Shown here in pieces: positions 18,910-28,704 of a DNA stretch of 48,027 nt. The notes under the pieces were generated by a model, which made no database searches, was not told the DNA's origin, and saw only the letters and a program-made list of their open reading frames with translations. The DNA is from Lonepinella koalarum (lineage in GTDB: Bacteria > Pseudomonadota > Gammaproteobacteria > Enterobacterales > Pasteurellaceae). The first letter of the stretch is position 1. Each line of letters starts with the position of its first letter. Made by a program: the position numbers and the translations under genes. The DNA lies in the NCBI GenBank assembly GCA_030525745.1, contig JAUNED010000002.1, positions 110,222 to 158,248 on the forward strand. Reading direction: 5' to 3'.

Positions 18910-19054
18910 CTCGACTATCATCTCTTCCGTTTTACCATTATCAAGCGCTTTATTAAATAGATTTATCCTAAAAAGATAATCTCAAATACATCAAAATACT
19001 GTATAAAAAATTAAAAGATGTGTGAAAGATTAGACATTATATGAGAATTTCATA
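18910..19054. other. Intergenic AT-rich stretch between lysS and rplY terminators
   Basis: No open reading frame, tRNA or convincing promoter pair is visible. A TACTGTATAA string near 18997 looks like half a LexA box but lacks the second half. Confidence 0.5.
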
Positions 19055-19086
19055 CAAAAAGCCGTCTTGCTTAATACAAAACGGCT
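19055..19086 (-). terminator. Intrinsic terminator of rplY
   Basis: On the minus strand, AGCCGTTTTG and a matching arm with one mismatch enclose a 7-nt loop and run into five T. It lies about 110 nt past the rplY stop. Confidence 0.75.
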
Positions 19087-19197
19087 CTTCTAAAAATACC
19101 AAAACTATTTTATAACATATTGATTTTATTAATCTAAAAAATCATAAAATCACTCAAGTTCTGGAATAAAAAACAACGCTAAATCCTTATAAAACGA

Positions 19198-19485
19198 TTA
19201 TACGCGTTTAAAATCGATATGAACTAATTTTGGTTTAAACGGGTGACGCTGCATTGCTTGAACTTTTACAGCAACATCTTTACCACCAATAACTAAAGTG
19301 ATAACTTCACTATAGAATGAATCATGGATTTGTGCATTGTTTAGTTCATCGTGATTTAATACGATAGAAACTGGCTCTTCTTTGCCACCATAAACGATAG
19401 CAGGAATCTGACCATTGTGACGCAGGCGGCGGCTCGCACCCTTACCTTGCGCAGTACGAACTTCAGCGTTAAATTTAAATGCCAT
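19198..19485 (-). CDS. rplY: Ribosomal protein L25
   Basis: 95 residues, the short single-domain form found in Haemophilus and E. coli rather than the longer CTC type. It binds 5S rRNA. Marks: GKGASRRLR near residue 15, IPAIVYGG, and the C-terminal [15 protein letters not shown]. Monocistronic, with a structured leader upstream. Confidence 0.97.
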   Translation of the reverse strand: MAFKFNAEVRTAQGKGASRRLRHNGQIPAIVYGGKEEPVSIVLNHDELNNAQIHDSFYSEVITLVIGGKDVAVKVQAMQRHPFKPKLVHIDFKRV

Positions 19486-19580
19486 TTTTTGTTCTCTTTA
19501 CTTAAAAATTTACAATTCAGAAAATACAGGCGACCCAGTATTTTCCACTATTAAACTCAAGTAAAACTTGAGAGAAAGCA
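19486..19580 (-). promoter_or_regulatory. rplY leader, candidate L25 autoregulatory element
   Basis: Reading the minus strand, two hairpins precede the start: CTCAAG-TTTTA-CTTGAG (6-bp stem) and GAAAATAC-TGGGTCGCCT-GTATTTTC (8-bp stem). E. coli rplY is known to be repressed by L25 through its leader hairpins; two hairpins ahead of the AAAGAGAA ribosome binding site suit the same role. Direct mimicry of the 5S rRNA site has not been shown here. Confidence 0.6.
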
Positions 19581-19590
19581 TTATACTTAA

Positions 19591-19628
19591 AAAATGAAAA
19601 AAAGCGAACAAATTTTCGATTTGTTCGC
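19591..19628 (-). terminator. Intrinsic terminator of ettA
   Basis: GCGAACAAAT-loop-ATTTGTTCGC is a perfect 10-bp stem with a 5-nt loop; on the minus strand it is followed by a run of seven T, C-A, and more T. It begins 11 bp after the ettA stop codon. Confidence 0.92.
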
Positions 19629-19639
19629 CCTAAGTTTTC

Positions 19640-21310
19640 TTATTTCGCAATCCGTTTATATTTCACGCGGTGCGGTTGGGTGGCGGCTTCACCGAAGGTT
19701 TTCTTCTTCCACTCTTCATAGTCGGAGAAGTTACCCTCGTAGAATGTCACTTTACCTTCATCGCCGTAGTCTAAAATATGGGTAGCGATACGGTCTAAGA
19801 ACCAGCGGTCGTGCGAGATCACCATTGCACAGCCCGGGAATTCTAAGATCGCATTTTCCAAGGCACGCAGGGTTTCTACGTCTAAGTCGTTGGTCGGCTC
19901 GTCCAGTAACAGCACGTTACCGCCACGTTGTAGTAGTTTCGCCAAGTGTAAACGACCACGTTCACCGCCTGAAAGCTCGCCCACACGTTTTTGCTGATCT
20001 ACGCCTTTGAAGTTGAAACGCCCCACATAAGCACGGCTTGGGATTTCAAAGTTACCAATCGTGAGAATATCCTGCCCGTTCGACACTTCTTCCCACACGG
20101 TTTTCTTATCGTCCATCGCATCACGGAACTGATCTACGCTTGCAAGCACCACGGTTTCACCCATTGTGACCGAACCGCTGTCCGGCTGTTCTTGCCCTGA
20201 AAGCATACGGAACAGGGTCGATTTACCTGCACCGTTCGGACCGATAATCCCGACAATCGCCCCTTTCGGAATGCTGAACGATAAGTCATCAATTAAGGTG
20301 CGGTCGCCGTAAGATTTGGTCAGGTTTTGTACCTCGATCACTTTATCACCTAAGCGTGGACCCGGTGGAATAAAGAGTTCGTTGGTCTCGTTACGTTTTT
20401 GATATTCGCCTGAGTTAAGCTCTTCAAAGCGTGCCATACGAGCCTTACTTTTCGCTTGGCGACCTTTTGGATTTTGACGTACCCATTCCAACTCTTTCTC
20501 AATGGATTTTTGACGAGCCGATTCCGCTGCTTGCTCTTGTGCCAAGCGTTTTTCTTTCTGCTCCAACCAAGAAGAGTAGTTGCCTTCCCAAGGAATACCT
20601 TCACCACGGTCAAGCTCTAAGATCCAGCCCGCAACGTTGTCTAAGAAGTAACGGTCGTGGGTAATGGCCACTACGGTGCCTTCGTAGTCGTGGAGGAAAC
20701 GCTCCAACCACGCCACGGATTCCGCATCTAAGTGGTTGGTTGGTTCGTCTAACAATAACATATCCGGTTTTTCGAGCAATAGACGGCAAAGTGCCACACG
20801 GCGGCGTTCACCCCCTGATAAATGCTCGATTTTTGCGTCCCAATCCGGCAGACGTAACGCATCGGCAGCACGCTCTAACTGGTTTTGCAGGTTATGACCA
20901 TCGTGGGCTTGAATAATCGCTTCCAATTCCGCCTGTTTTGCCGCTAATTTGTCGAAATCGGCATTTTCATCGGCATACATTGCATAGACTTCATCAAGCT
21001 GGGTTAAGGCATTTTTCACTTCCGCAACCGCCTCTTCCACCGCTTCACGCACAGTTTGTTGTGGTTCAAGTTTCGGCTCTTGTGGCAGATAGCCGATTTT
21101 AATTCCCGGTTGTGGACGAGCTTCGCCCTCGAACTCTTTATCTACGCCCGCCATAATGCGTAAAAGCGTTGATTTACCCGCACCATTTAAGCCGAGTACC
21201 CCGATTTTTGCCCCCGGGAAAAAGCTCAGGGAAATATCTTTCAGAATGTGACGCTTCGGCGGCACGACTTTGCCGACACGGTGCATCGTATATACAAATT
21301 GAGTGGACAT
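19640..21310 (-). CDS. ettA: Energy-dependent translational throttle protein EttA (ABC-F)
   Basis: 556 residues, two ABC cassettes and no membrane segments. Walker A GLNGAGKST (about 40-48) and GPNGAGKST (about 340), signatures LSGGERRR and LSGGERGR, Walker B LLLDEPTNHLD and LLLDEPTNDLD. The P-site tRNA-interacting linker is the QNPKGRQAKSKARM region. EttA binds the ribosomal E site and gates the first peptide bond according to ATP/ADP. The gene is GC-richer than its surroundings (32 of 60 bases at 19801-19860) and I found no exact USS in it, unlike its neighbours. A terminator stands 56 bp before its start. Confidence 0.96.
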   Translation of the reverse strand: MSTQFVYTMHRVGKVVPPKRHILKDISLSFFPGAKIGVLGLNGAGKSTLLRIMAGVDKEFEGEARPQPGIKIGYLPQEPKLEPQQTVREAVEEAVAEVKNALTQLDEVYAMYADENADFDKLAAKQAELEAIIQAHDGHNLQNQLERAADALRLPDWDAKIEHLSGGERRRVALCRLLLEKPDMLLLDEPTNHLDAESVAWLERFLHDYEGTVVAITHDRYFLDNVAGWILELDRGEGIPWEGNYSSWLEQKEKRLAQEQAAESARQKSIEKELEWVRQNPKGRQAKSKARMARFEELNSGEYQKRNETNELFIPPGPRLGDKVIEVQNLTKSYGDRTLIDDLSFSIPKGAIVGIIGPNGAGKSTLFRMLSGQEQPDSGSVTMGETVVLASVDQFRDAMDDKKTVWEEVSNGQDILTIGNFEIPSRAYVGRFNFKGVDQQKRVGELSGGERGRLHLAKLLQRGGNVLLLDEPTNDLDVETLRALENAILEFPGCAMVISHDRWFLDRIATHILDYGDEGKVTFYEGNFSDYEEWKKKTFGEAATQPHRVKYKRIAK

Positions 21311-21366
21311 TATTCATTCCTTATTTATTCATAAATAGTGCGGTGCATTTTAGCGGATTTTTGAAA

Positions 21367-21484
21367 TAAAAAAAACCTCCCAAGAGGGAGGTAGGAAAGT
21401 AGTTTAGCTATAATTTATGATTATTTTATTTAGGAACTTTATGAATTACCAAGCAATCACTTGATAATTGCATAATACAGAAAA
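21367..21484 (-). ncRNA. Candidate FNR-activated small RNA (about 110-120 nt)
   Basis: Minus-strand region bounded upstream by a perfect FNR box (21519-21532) and downstream by an intrinsic terminator with an eight-T run (21367-21392). A start near 21484 would put the box at -41.5, the class II FNR position. There is no open reading frame with a ribosome binding site. Just before the terminator the transcript is pyrimidine-rich (CTACTTTCCTACCTCCCTC), a good seed for pairing with Shine-Dalgarno sequences, as in FnrS-like RNAs. The -10 is weak by eye (GATACA or CATATT). Alternatives: a long 3' end of the NlpC mRNA, or an ettA leader with attenuator. Confidence 0.5.
21375..21392 (-). terminator. 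Intrinsic terminator upstream of ettA
   Basis: ACCTCCC-TCTT-GGGAGGT on the minus strand, a perfect 7-bp GC-rich stem followed by eight T (21367-21374). Confidence 0.9.
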
Positions 21485-21518
21485 AATATGTATCTGCAAA
21501 TTCCAATCCTTATATTAC

Positions 21519-21532
21519 TTGATTTAAATCAA
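21519..21532 (-). promoter_or_regulatory. Perfect FNR box
   Basis: TTGATTTAAATCAA matches the FNR consensus TTGAT-N4-ATCAA at every fixed base, embedded in a longer palindrome (ACTTGATTTAAATCAAGT). It lies just past the NlpC gene stop and points to the orphan region that ends at 21367. Confidence 0.65.
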
Positions 21533-21551
21533 GTATTTATCAAATATTTAG

Positions 21552-22040
21552 CTAAATTCGTCTGGTTTGCCAATATACCTTACTCCAATAGGGACTATTA
21601 AGAGAAGAATAAATTACGCCACCGCTAGTGGATGCGTGAAGAAATTTTCCATCTTTCACATAAATACCTACATGATAACCATTAGGTCCTCTGCCTGTTT
21701 TAAAAAAAACCAGATCACCGGTTTGTATTTGTGAGCGGGGAACTTCAATACCATAATTAGCTTGTTCTTTGGTTGTTCTTGGCAACTGAATATTAAAACG
21801 ATCTAAAAATGTAGTTCGTGTAAACCCGGAACAATCTACACCACTACGTGTATTTCCACCTAATACATAGGGAGTTCCTGCCCATTCTCGTTGCTGTTCA
21901 CTGAGTAATGTAATAACCATAATCGGATCATTCAATTGACCTTTATACTTAATATGACCATTATCTAGATTATTATTTGAACAAGCATTTAGCAATATTA
22001 CGAGAAATACTGCAGAAAGTTTAATCCATTTAAACAACAT
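21552..22040 (-). CDS. NlpC/P60-family cell-wall peptidase, lipoprotein
   Basis: 162 residues. Type II signal peptide with lipobox L-N-A-Cys20, so an outer- or inner-membrane lipoprotein. The NlpC/P60 domain has Cys70 in RSGVDCSGF, His123 in GYHVGIY and His135 in FLHAST, the catalytic set of D,L-endopeptidases that cut peptidoglycan stems. It resembles the Spr/NlpC-type lipoprotein that follows pheST-ihfA in H. influenzae. It is 63 bp downstream of ihfA and may be read with it. Confidence 0.9.
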   Translation of the reverse strand: MLFKWIKLSAVFLVILLNACSNNNLDNGHIKYKGQLNDPIMVITLLSEQQREWAGTPYVLGGNTRSGVDCSGFTRTTFLDRFNIQLPRTTKEQANYGIEVPRSQIQTGDLVFFKTGRGPNGYHVGIYVKDGKFLHASTSGGVIYSSLNSPYWSKVYWQTRRI

Positions 22041-22103
22041 ACATTTCCTTGTTGATAAACAAAAGCTATTCGATTCGAATAGCTTTTATAATTAATACAC
22101 GTC

Positions 22104-22394
22104 TTATATTTTAGATTTCTGTACTCTGGCTCGTAATTTTTGCCCTGATTTGAATGTGACTACACGCCGAGCAGAAACCGGGACACTTTCACCTGTTTTT
22201 GGATTACGCCCCGGACGACCGGATTTATCCCGAAGCTCAAAATTACCAAAACCAGATAATTTCACATTTTGCCCGTTTTCTAACGCCTTACGGATTTCCT
22301 CAAAAAAACCTTCCAATAAAGCTTTAGCTTCGACTTTATTTAGGCCGAATTTTTCAACTAGGTTGTCTGCCATTTCAATTTTAGTTAATGTCAT
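22104..22394 (-). CDS. ihfA: Integration host factor subunit alpha
   Basis: 96 residues. HU/IHF fold with the DNA-intercalating Pro65 in the arm [11 protein letters not shown]. It pairs with IhfB to bend DNA for recombination, replication and transcription. Begins 2 bp after the pheT stop; pheS-pheT-ihfA is a conserved operon. Confidence 0.97.
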   Translation of the reverse strand: MTLTKIEMADNLVEKFGLNKVEAKALLEGFFEEIRKALENGQNVKLSGFGNFELRDKSGRPGRNPKTGESVPVSARRVVTFKSGQKLRARVQKSKI

Positions 22395-22396
22395 AA

Positions 22397-24784
22397 TCAG
22401 TCTCTCAAATAAGCATTAAAACGCTGTTTTAATTCGGCTAATACAACAGAAATCACCGCATTAATATCTTCCTCTTCCAAGGTTTTTTCTGTATCCTGAA
22501 TTGTCAAACTTACGGCTAAACTCTTACAACCTTCAGGTACACCTTGTCCTTGATACACATCAAATAAATTCACATTGATTAATTTTTCTCCTGCAATAGC
22601 ACGGCAAGCATCAATAATATCACTTGCAGCCACATTTTGAGCTACTACTAAAGCTAAATCACGGCGGTTTGCTGGGAATCTCGAAATTTCTTTCGCAACG
22701 GCTATATTGCGTTTTGCAATTTTATCAATTAATACTTCGCAAGCAAAGGCTTTACCATTAATTCCTATTTTTTGCGCAATATTCGGATGAATTTGCCCTA
22801 TAAATCCAATTTCCTCACCATTTAAGATAATAGCAGCTGATTGTCCCGGATGGAATGTAGAATAAGATTTTGCGACAAATTTAACATCACTACCAAAAGC
22901 AGTTAAAGAAAGTAAATTTTCTAAATAGCCTTTTAAGTCAAAAAAATCCGCAGCCTCTGCTTTACCTGCCCAATGTTCGTTTAAACGAGTCCCCGTCATG
23001 ACCGCAGAAAATACAGGTTCTTGTCGAATACCAAATTCCGCTTTGCTATCAGGAATAAAGCGTAAGCCGACTTCAAATAAACGCACTCGATTTTGTTGAC
23101 GGTTTTGATTATAAACTACCGCACCCAGTAAGCCGGTTAAAAGTGAGACTCTCATTGCAGACATTTCACTCGAAATCGGATTCGGTAAAATCCACGCCTG
23201 TTGCTCAGGATGTAATAATTGTTGAATTCTTGGATCAACGAAGCTATAAGTAATAGCTTCATGGAAATCATTTCCGACTAAAGCTAATTTAATTCGAGCT
23301 AAATCCAAATCAGCTTCTCTATGCTCACGCATTTTCAAATGCGCTAAAGGCGCATTATTCGGAATACTGTTATAACCATAAATTCGTGCCACTTCTTCAA
23401 TTAAATCTTCTTCAATTTCAATATCAAATCGCCAACTGGCAGAAGTGACTGTCCAAACATCATTTTCATATTTCACAGGTAAACCTAAACGCGTGAAAAT
23501 TTCTGTAACGGTTTCGGTTTCAATATGATGACCTAATAAAGCATCTAATTTTGTACGGCGTAATCTAACTTCTCTTACTTTCGGTAAATATTCTTCGCTC
23601 ACCACTTCACAAATTTCACCGGCTTCACCACCACAAATTTCTAATAAAAGTGCGGTCGCTTTTTCCATCGCTTTATGTTGCAAAGTAAAATCCACACCGC
23701 GTTCAAAACGATGGGATGCATCTGTATGCAAGCCATATTGTCTTGCACGCCCTGCAATAGCCAAAGGCGCAAAGAAAGCGGATTCTAAAATAATATCTTT
23801 GGTTTCCTCATTCACGCCACTCGCCTGACCACCAAAAATGCCTGCTATTGCTAACGCTCCCTTTTGGTCTGCGATCAGTAAAGTATTGGACTGTAATTTT
23901 GCTGTCGTACCATCTAATAAAACTAGCTCTTCACCTTCTTTTGCCATTCTAACCTGAACAGGTTGAGCCACTTTTGCCGCATCAAATGCGTGCATAGGCT
24001 GGCCTAATTCCAACAAAATATAGTTAGTAATATCCACTACAGGATCGATAGAACGAATACCGCAACGGCGTAATTTTTCTTTCATCCACATCGGCGTTGC
24101 TGCTTTTACATTCACATTTTTTACAGAACGTAACAAATAACGTGGACAAGCCTCGGAAGCAGACACTTCAATAGCAATTTTATCCGAAATAGTGGCTTTT
24201 ACCGGCTCAAAGTGCGGTTCATTTAATGCCAATTTATTGACTAACGCAACTTCACGAGCAATACCTGCAATACTTAAACAATCTGCACGGTTAGGCGTTA
24301 AACTAATTTCAATCGTATTATCGTCCAAGGTTAAATATTGACGAAAATCCATACCAATCGGCGCATCAGAAGGCAATTCTATTATACCGCTATGATCTTC
24401 TGAAATCCCTAATTCACTAAATGAACATAACATTCCTTCAGAGGGCTGACCCCGTAATTTGGTTTTCTTAATTTTAAAATTCCCCGGCAATACTGCCCCA
24501 TCAATGGCACAAGCCACTTTTAATCCTTGACGGCAATTTGGTGCGCCACACACAATATCCAATAAACGTTCACCACCAACATTGACTTTAGTTATGCGTA
24601 ATTTGTCTGCATCAGGATGCTGGGCACATTCCACAACTTCAGCCACAACAACGCCAGAAAACTCACCGGCAACAGCATCAACGGAATCCACCTCCAGTCC
24701 TAACATCGTGATTTGATGACATAATTCTTCAGTATTAACTGTAGGATTTACCCACTCTCTTACCCATTGTTCGCTAAATTTCAT
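22397..24784 (-). CDS. pheT: Phenylalanyl-tRNA synthetase beta subunit
   Basis: 795 residues, the Haemophilus length. Domain order: tRNA-binding OB domain (about 40-150, [21 protein letters not shown]), B3/B4 editing domain, B5, catalytic-like core, and a C-terminal anticodon-binding FDX-ACB domain ([14 protein letters not shown]). The start at 24784 has AAAGAG ahead and gives the usual [13 protein letters not shown]-terminus; a start six codons upstream is possible but adds nothing conserved. Confidence 0.97.
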   Translation of the reverse strand: MKFSEQWVREWVNPTVNTEELCHQITMLGLEVDSVDAVAGEFSGVVVAEVVECAQHPDADKLRITKVNVGGERLLDIVCGAPNCRQGLKVACAIDGAVLPGNFKIKKTKLRGQPSEGMLCSFSELGISEDHSGIIELPSDAPIGMDFRQYLTLDDNTIEISLTPNRADCLSIAGIAREVALVNKLALNEPHFEPVKATISDKIAIEVSASEACPRYLLRSVKNVNVKAATPMWMKEKLRRCGIRSIDPVVDITNYILLELGQPMHAFDAAKVAQPVQVRMAKEGEELVLLDGTTAKLQSNTLLIADQKGALAIAGIFGGQASGVNEETKDIILESAFFAPLAIAGRARQYGLHTDASHRFERGVDFTLQHKAMEKATALLLEICGGEAGEICEVVSEEYLPKVREVRLRRTKLDALLGHHIETETVTEIFTRLGLPVKYENDVWTVTSASWRFDIEIEEDLIEEVARIYGYNSIPNNAPLAHLKMREHREADLDLARIKLALVGNDFHEAITYSFVDPRIQQLLHPEQQAWILPNPISSEMSAMRVSLLTGLLGAVVYNQNRQQNRVRLFEVGLRFIPDSKAEFGIRQEPVFSAVMTGTRLNEHWAGKAEAADFFDLKGYLENLLSLTAFGSDVKFVAKSYSTFHPGQSAAIILNGEEIGFIGQIHPNIAQKIGINGKAFACEVLIDKIAKRNIAVAKEISRFPANRRDLALVVAQNVAASDIIDACRAIAGEKLINVNLFDVYQGQGVPEGCKSLAVSLTIQDTEKTLEEEDINAVISVVLAELKQRFNAYLRD

Positions 24785-24805
24785 TATCTCTTTCTCACTC
24801 AATAA

Positions 24806-25807
<1,002 letters not shown>

Positions 25808-25947
25808 TTATTGAAGAAAATAATTGATAAAACTTGCTAATCATAATACTAACTCACTAAAAAATCACGTTTTTTATCATTTTACAAATTTCTGTTATTT
25901 TTGACCGCACTTTAAATATAAAAACATCATTTCTTTTATAAAAAAGA

Positions 25948-25977
25948 TTGGCATTACAGGTTCAAATTAGGTATAAT
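25948..25977 (+). promoter_or_regulatory. Promoter of rplM-rpsI
   Basis: TTGGCA at 25948-25953 and a consensus TATAAT at 25972-25977 with an 18-bp spacer, about 135 bp before rplM. Confidence 0.75.
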
Positions 25978-25984
25978 TCGCCGA

Positions 25985-26115
25985 CCCTGTAAATGAGACG
26001 GTTTTCCCACCTCTCATTAGTATCGAGATCACACTCGAAGGGGTGATGATTGAGATCAATGGTTGTACTCAAACTCGAGTACGGGTATTAATATTTAATA
26101 TTGGTAATTAAATTA
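25985..26115 (+). promoter_or_regulatory. Structured rplM-rpsI leader
   Basis: Long untranslated leader with a hairpin ATGAGA...TCTCAT (GG/CC inside) near its 5' end and further short repeats (ACTCGA...). The rplM-rpsI operon of E. coli is known to be repressed by L13 at its leader; a leader of this size fits, but the binding structure is not proven. Confidence 0.5.
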
Positions 26116-26544
26116 ATGAAAACTTTTGTAGCAAAACCGGAAACAGTTAAGCGTGACTGGTACGTAGTAGATGCGACAGGTAAAACTTTAGGTCGTTTAG
26201 CGACTGAATTAGCTCGTCGCCTTCGTGGAAAACACAAACCTGAATACACTCCTCACGTTGATACAGGTGATTACATCATCGTTATCAACGCAGATAAAGT
26301 GGCAGTAACAGGCCGTAAAGAAAGCGATAAAATCTACTACTGGCACACCGGCTATGTAGGTGGTATCAAACAAGCGACTTTCAAAGAAATGATTGCTCGC
26401 CGTCCAGAAGCAGTGATTGAAATTGCGGTAAAAGGTATGTTGCCAAAAGGCCCATTAGGTCGTGCAATGTTCCGTAAATTAAAAGTGTATGCAGGTTCTC
26501 AACATGAACACGCAGCACAACAACCACAAGTTTTAGATATCTAA
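26116..26544 (+). CDS. rplM: Ribosomal protein L13
   Basis: 142 residues, exact family length. Starts [20 protein letters not shown] and contains [22 protein letters not shown], the 23S rRNA-binding core, and [14 protein letters not shown] codon 15 bp upstream is in frame but the ATG at 26116 gives the conserved N-terminus. First gene of rplM-rpsI. Confidence 0.98.
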   Translation: MKTFVAKPETVKRDWYVVDATGKTLGRLATELARRLRGKHKPEYTPHVDTGDYIIVINADKVAVTGRKESDKIYYWHTGYVGGIKQATFKEMIARRPEAVIEIAVKGMLPKGPLGRAMFRKLKVYAGSQHEHAAQQPQVLDI

Positions 26545-26559
26545 TCACGGAGCATCAAA

Positions 26560-26955
26560 ATGACAGCAGCAAATCAAAACTACGGCACAGGTCGCCGCAA
26601 AAGCTCTTCAGCTCGTGTATTTATCAAACCGGGCAATGGTCAAATCACCATTAACCAACGTTCTTTAGAAATGTATTTCGGTCGCGAAACTTCTCGTATG
26701 ATCGTACGCCAACCTTTAGAATTAGTTGAATTAACTGATAAATTAGATCTTTACATCACTGTTAAAGGTGGTGGTATTTCCGGTCAAGCGGGTGCAATCC
26801 GTCATGGTATCACTCGTGCATTAATGGAATACGACGAGTCATTACGTCCCGCATTACGTGCGGCAGGCTTTGTTACTCGTGACGCACGTCGCGTTGAACG
26901 TAAAAAAGTGGGCTTACACAAAGCACGTCGTCGCCCACAATACTCAAAACGTTAA
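26560..26955 (+). CDS. rpsI: Ribosomal protein S9
   Basis: 131 residues. [17 protein letters not shown] at the N-terminus and the conserved C-terminus RRRPQYSKR, whose last arginine touches P-site tRNA. Shine-Dalgarno ACGGAG 7-12 nt ahead; 15 bp after rplM. A group II intron begins on the base after the TAA stop; the stop codon itself is part of the intron's IBS1 target, so the protein is left intact. Confidence 0.98.
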   Translation: MTAANQNYGTGRRKSSSARVFIKPGNGQITINQRSLEMYFGRETSRMIVRQPLELVELTDKLDLYITVKGGGISGQAGAIRHGITRALMEYDESLRPALRAAGFVTRDARRVERKKVGLHKARRRPQYSKR

Positions 26956-28704
26956 GTGCGACAAGTGTCGTACTTATGGCAATTTCTCCTTATATATCAA
27001 GGAGTTATTGCTTGGAAAGCTGGTTTCGCCAGCCTCTTCCAACTTTTCAACCGCCTCTTGGAGGCGGTTGGGAAGCCAGACAAGAGAAGGAGCGTTGCTC
27101 AAGATCTTGTTCTAAGTTGGTAATGTAAATCGACCAATTCTAATAACAGTAAGGTATGATCTTCACTTTGATGTACTCAATAAACTTCGTGAATTGAGAA
27201 AAGTAAGAAAGCAAGATCCGCTGTCAGAGTTACCCATACTCTCCGTTTGAATGTAAATTCAAAGACCACTTCCGATATGGAGTGAGTTAGGTTACCTACA
27301 CCTCAGATTAGAAAAAGATTTATCATCTCCTACTATAAATAAAGTCCCCAAGATTGCCTCAGCACTCAGAAAAGGCATCAGAACTAAGACTTGGTAAATC
27401 TTAGGGAGGGAGTGCATACTTTACTTATACTTTTCACACTCGCAATCTACGGTAATCGTAGAATGCTCCTCAATAGTGAATAAAAACACTAAGAATAAAC
27501 TTTATTTATTCGTTTTTATGAGCTAGGGATAATTATACCCTGAATTCTCGTTAAAATCACCTCTAATACTCATATTAGCTAGGGTTAACTACCTTCGCCT
27601 ATTGGATAGGTTATAGGCTATTTGCGGGAAGTTTGGATATAGACAAAGCGACTTAGTTGCATAAGTGAATTTAATTTGTAAAGGTTCGGGCTTATTTATG
27701 CAGTATAGGATACTGACTTAGTAAGTATGCGTAAGCTGTTATTATCATTGTTACGGTCAAACGATACGAAGATATAAGATGTACGGATTGAATGACAAGG
27801 TAACCTGTTATATGGCTAACAGTAGTCTAGGGATAGCGCGATACTAGCAATGGTGTGGTGCGGAGCTTCCTGACAATGAACCCCTGATGTAAATCAGTCA
27901 ATGAAATCGCGAGAAGACATTGGGATAGAGTAAATAGCATACTCTTGAGGGGCTAGACTGGGTAGAAAGATAAACGTAAGTGAACAATTGATAAACCTCG
28001 TTATCGAGAAAGAGCCAAAGCTATTGATAGGCTCTGACCAAAAGGTAGATAGTCGGATATTCCTCTTTAACGTGGGAATACGCCATCATAAGCACTATCG
28101 GGGGACAGATTGTATCTTCACTACTCGTGTGATAGTAACGGAACTTGGTAAGCCTGTATTTCTGCCTTGTCCACAATACTCAAACCGTTTGAAATAGACG
28201 GCGAAAGTAAAAAAAAGAAAAGGCAAGTAAAGCGCAAGCAATACTGTTGGGAATGCAGGTAAGGGAGGTTAGAGAAAGCGAATGCTATGCTGTAATGGTG
28301 TAGATAGGGTATGAAATATGACCTAATCCGAAAGGGTGCAGACTTCTAACTGGTCTTTCATCGCAAGATGAATAGCGTTTCCTTTGAGGGTTATTAGTAT
28401 TAGTTTGCCTCATAAAGGCGATTTATAAAGTTTTCTCGTCTTTATGAGGAGGGAACAAACTAATAACGAATGTAAACAAATTAAAGAAAGCGAGCGTTAG
28501 GCTTGCGGACTAATTAACTTGATTAGTCAGTCAGGTTAGGAATACCTAACCACCTAACGCCCGTACTCTTTAACCCAATTGGTTACAAGAGCGGTTAAAA
28601 CTATCGGTAAACGGTAGTTCCTCTTGTACACGACCAAGTTTACACTGAGGAATTTACCCCACTACCGAGACCTTTTAACTTACCTTGTAATATCAGAGGT
28701 AGGT
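26956..28704 (+). other. Non-coding 5' part of the group II intron (domains I-III and start of IV)
   Basis: 1.75 kb with no convincing gene. Visible stems include CAACCGCCTC/GAGGCGGTTG (about 27047-27070), CAGTAT-AGG-ATACTG (about 27700), CTGTTA/TAACAG, CTGAT-GTAA-ATCAG, the EBS1 hairpin (28059-28079), a long CCTCATAAAG-type hairpin (about 28408-28455) and a three-way junction closed by GCGTTAGG/CCTAACGC (about 28494-28561). EBS1 lies 1.1 kb from the 5' end, against a few hundred nucleotides in well-studied introns. Confidence 0.75.

Noticed and set aside
18995-19012. LexA/SOS box near TACTGTATAA
   Set aside because: Only one half-site fits; the ACAGTA half is missing and no gene starts next to it.
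27850-27870. Alternative intron 5' end at an internal GGTGCGGAG
   Set aside because: The bases just upstream do not pair with the EBS1 loop, while those at the rpsI junction pair over 7 bp.
27988-28197. 69-codon open frame inside the intron
   Set aside because: It runs through the EBS1 hairpin and conserved domain I structure, has no ribosome binding site and no recognisable protein; its S9-like end is reported as a sequence copy instead.
26956-28704. Twintron (second complete group II intron nested in the first)
   Set aside because: No second domain V (34-nt GAAA-capped hairpin) or second reverse transcriptase could be found, and the EBS1-IBS1 match ties the 28067 loop to the rpsI junction.
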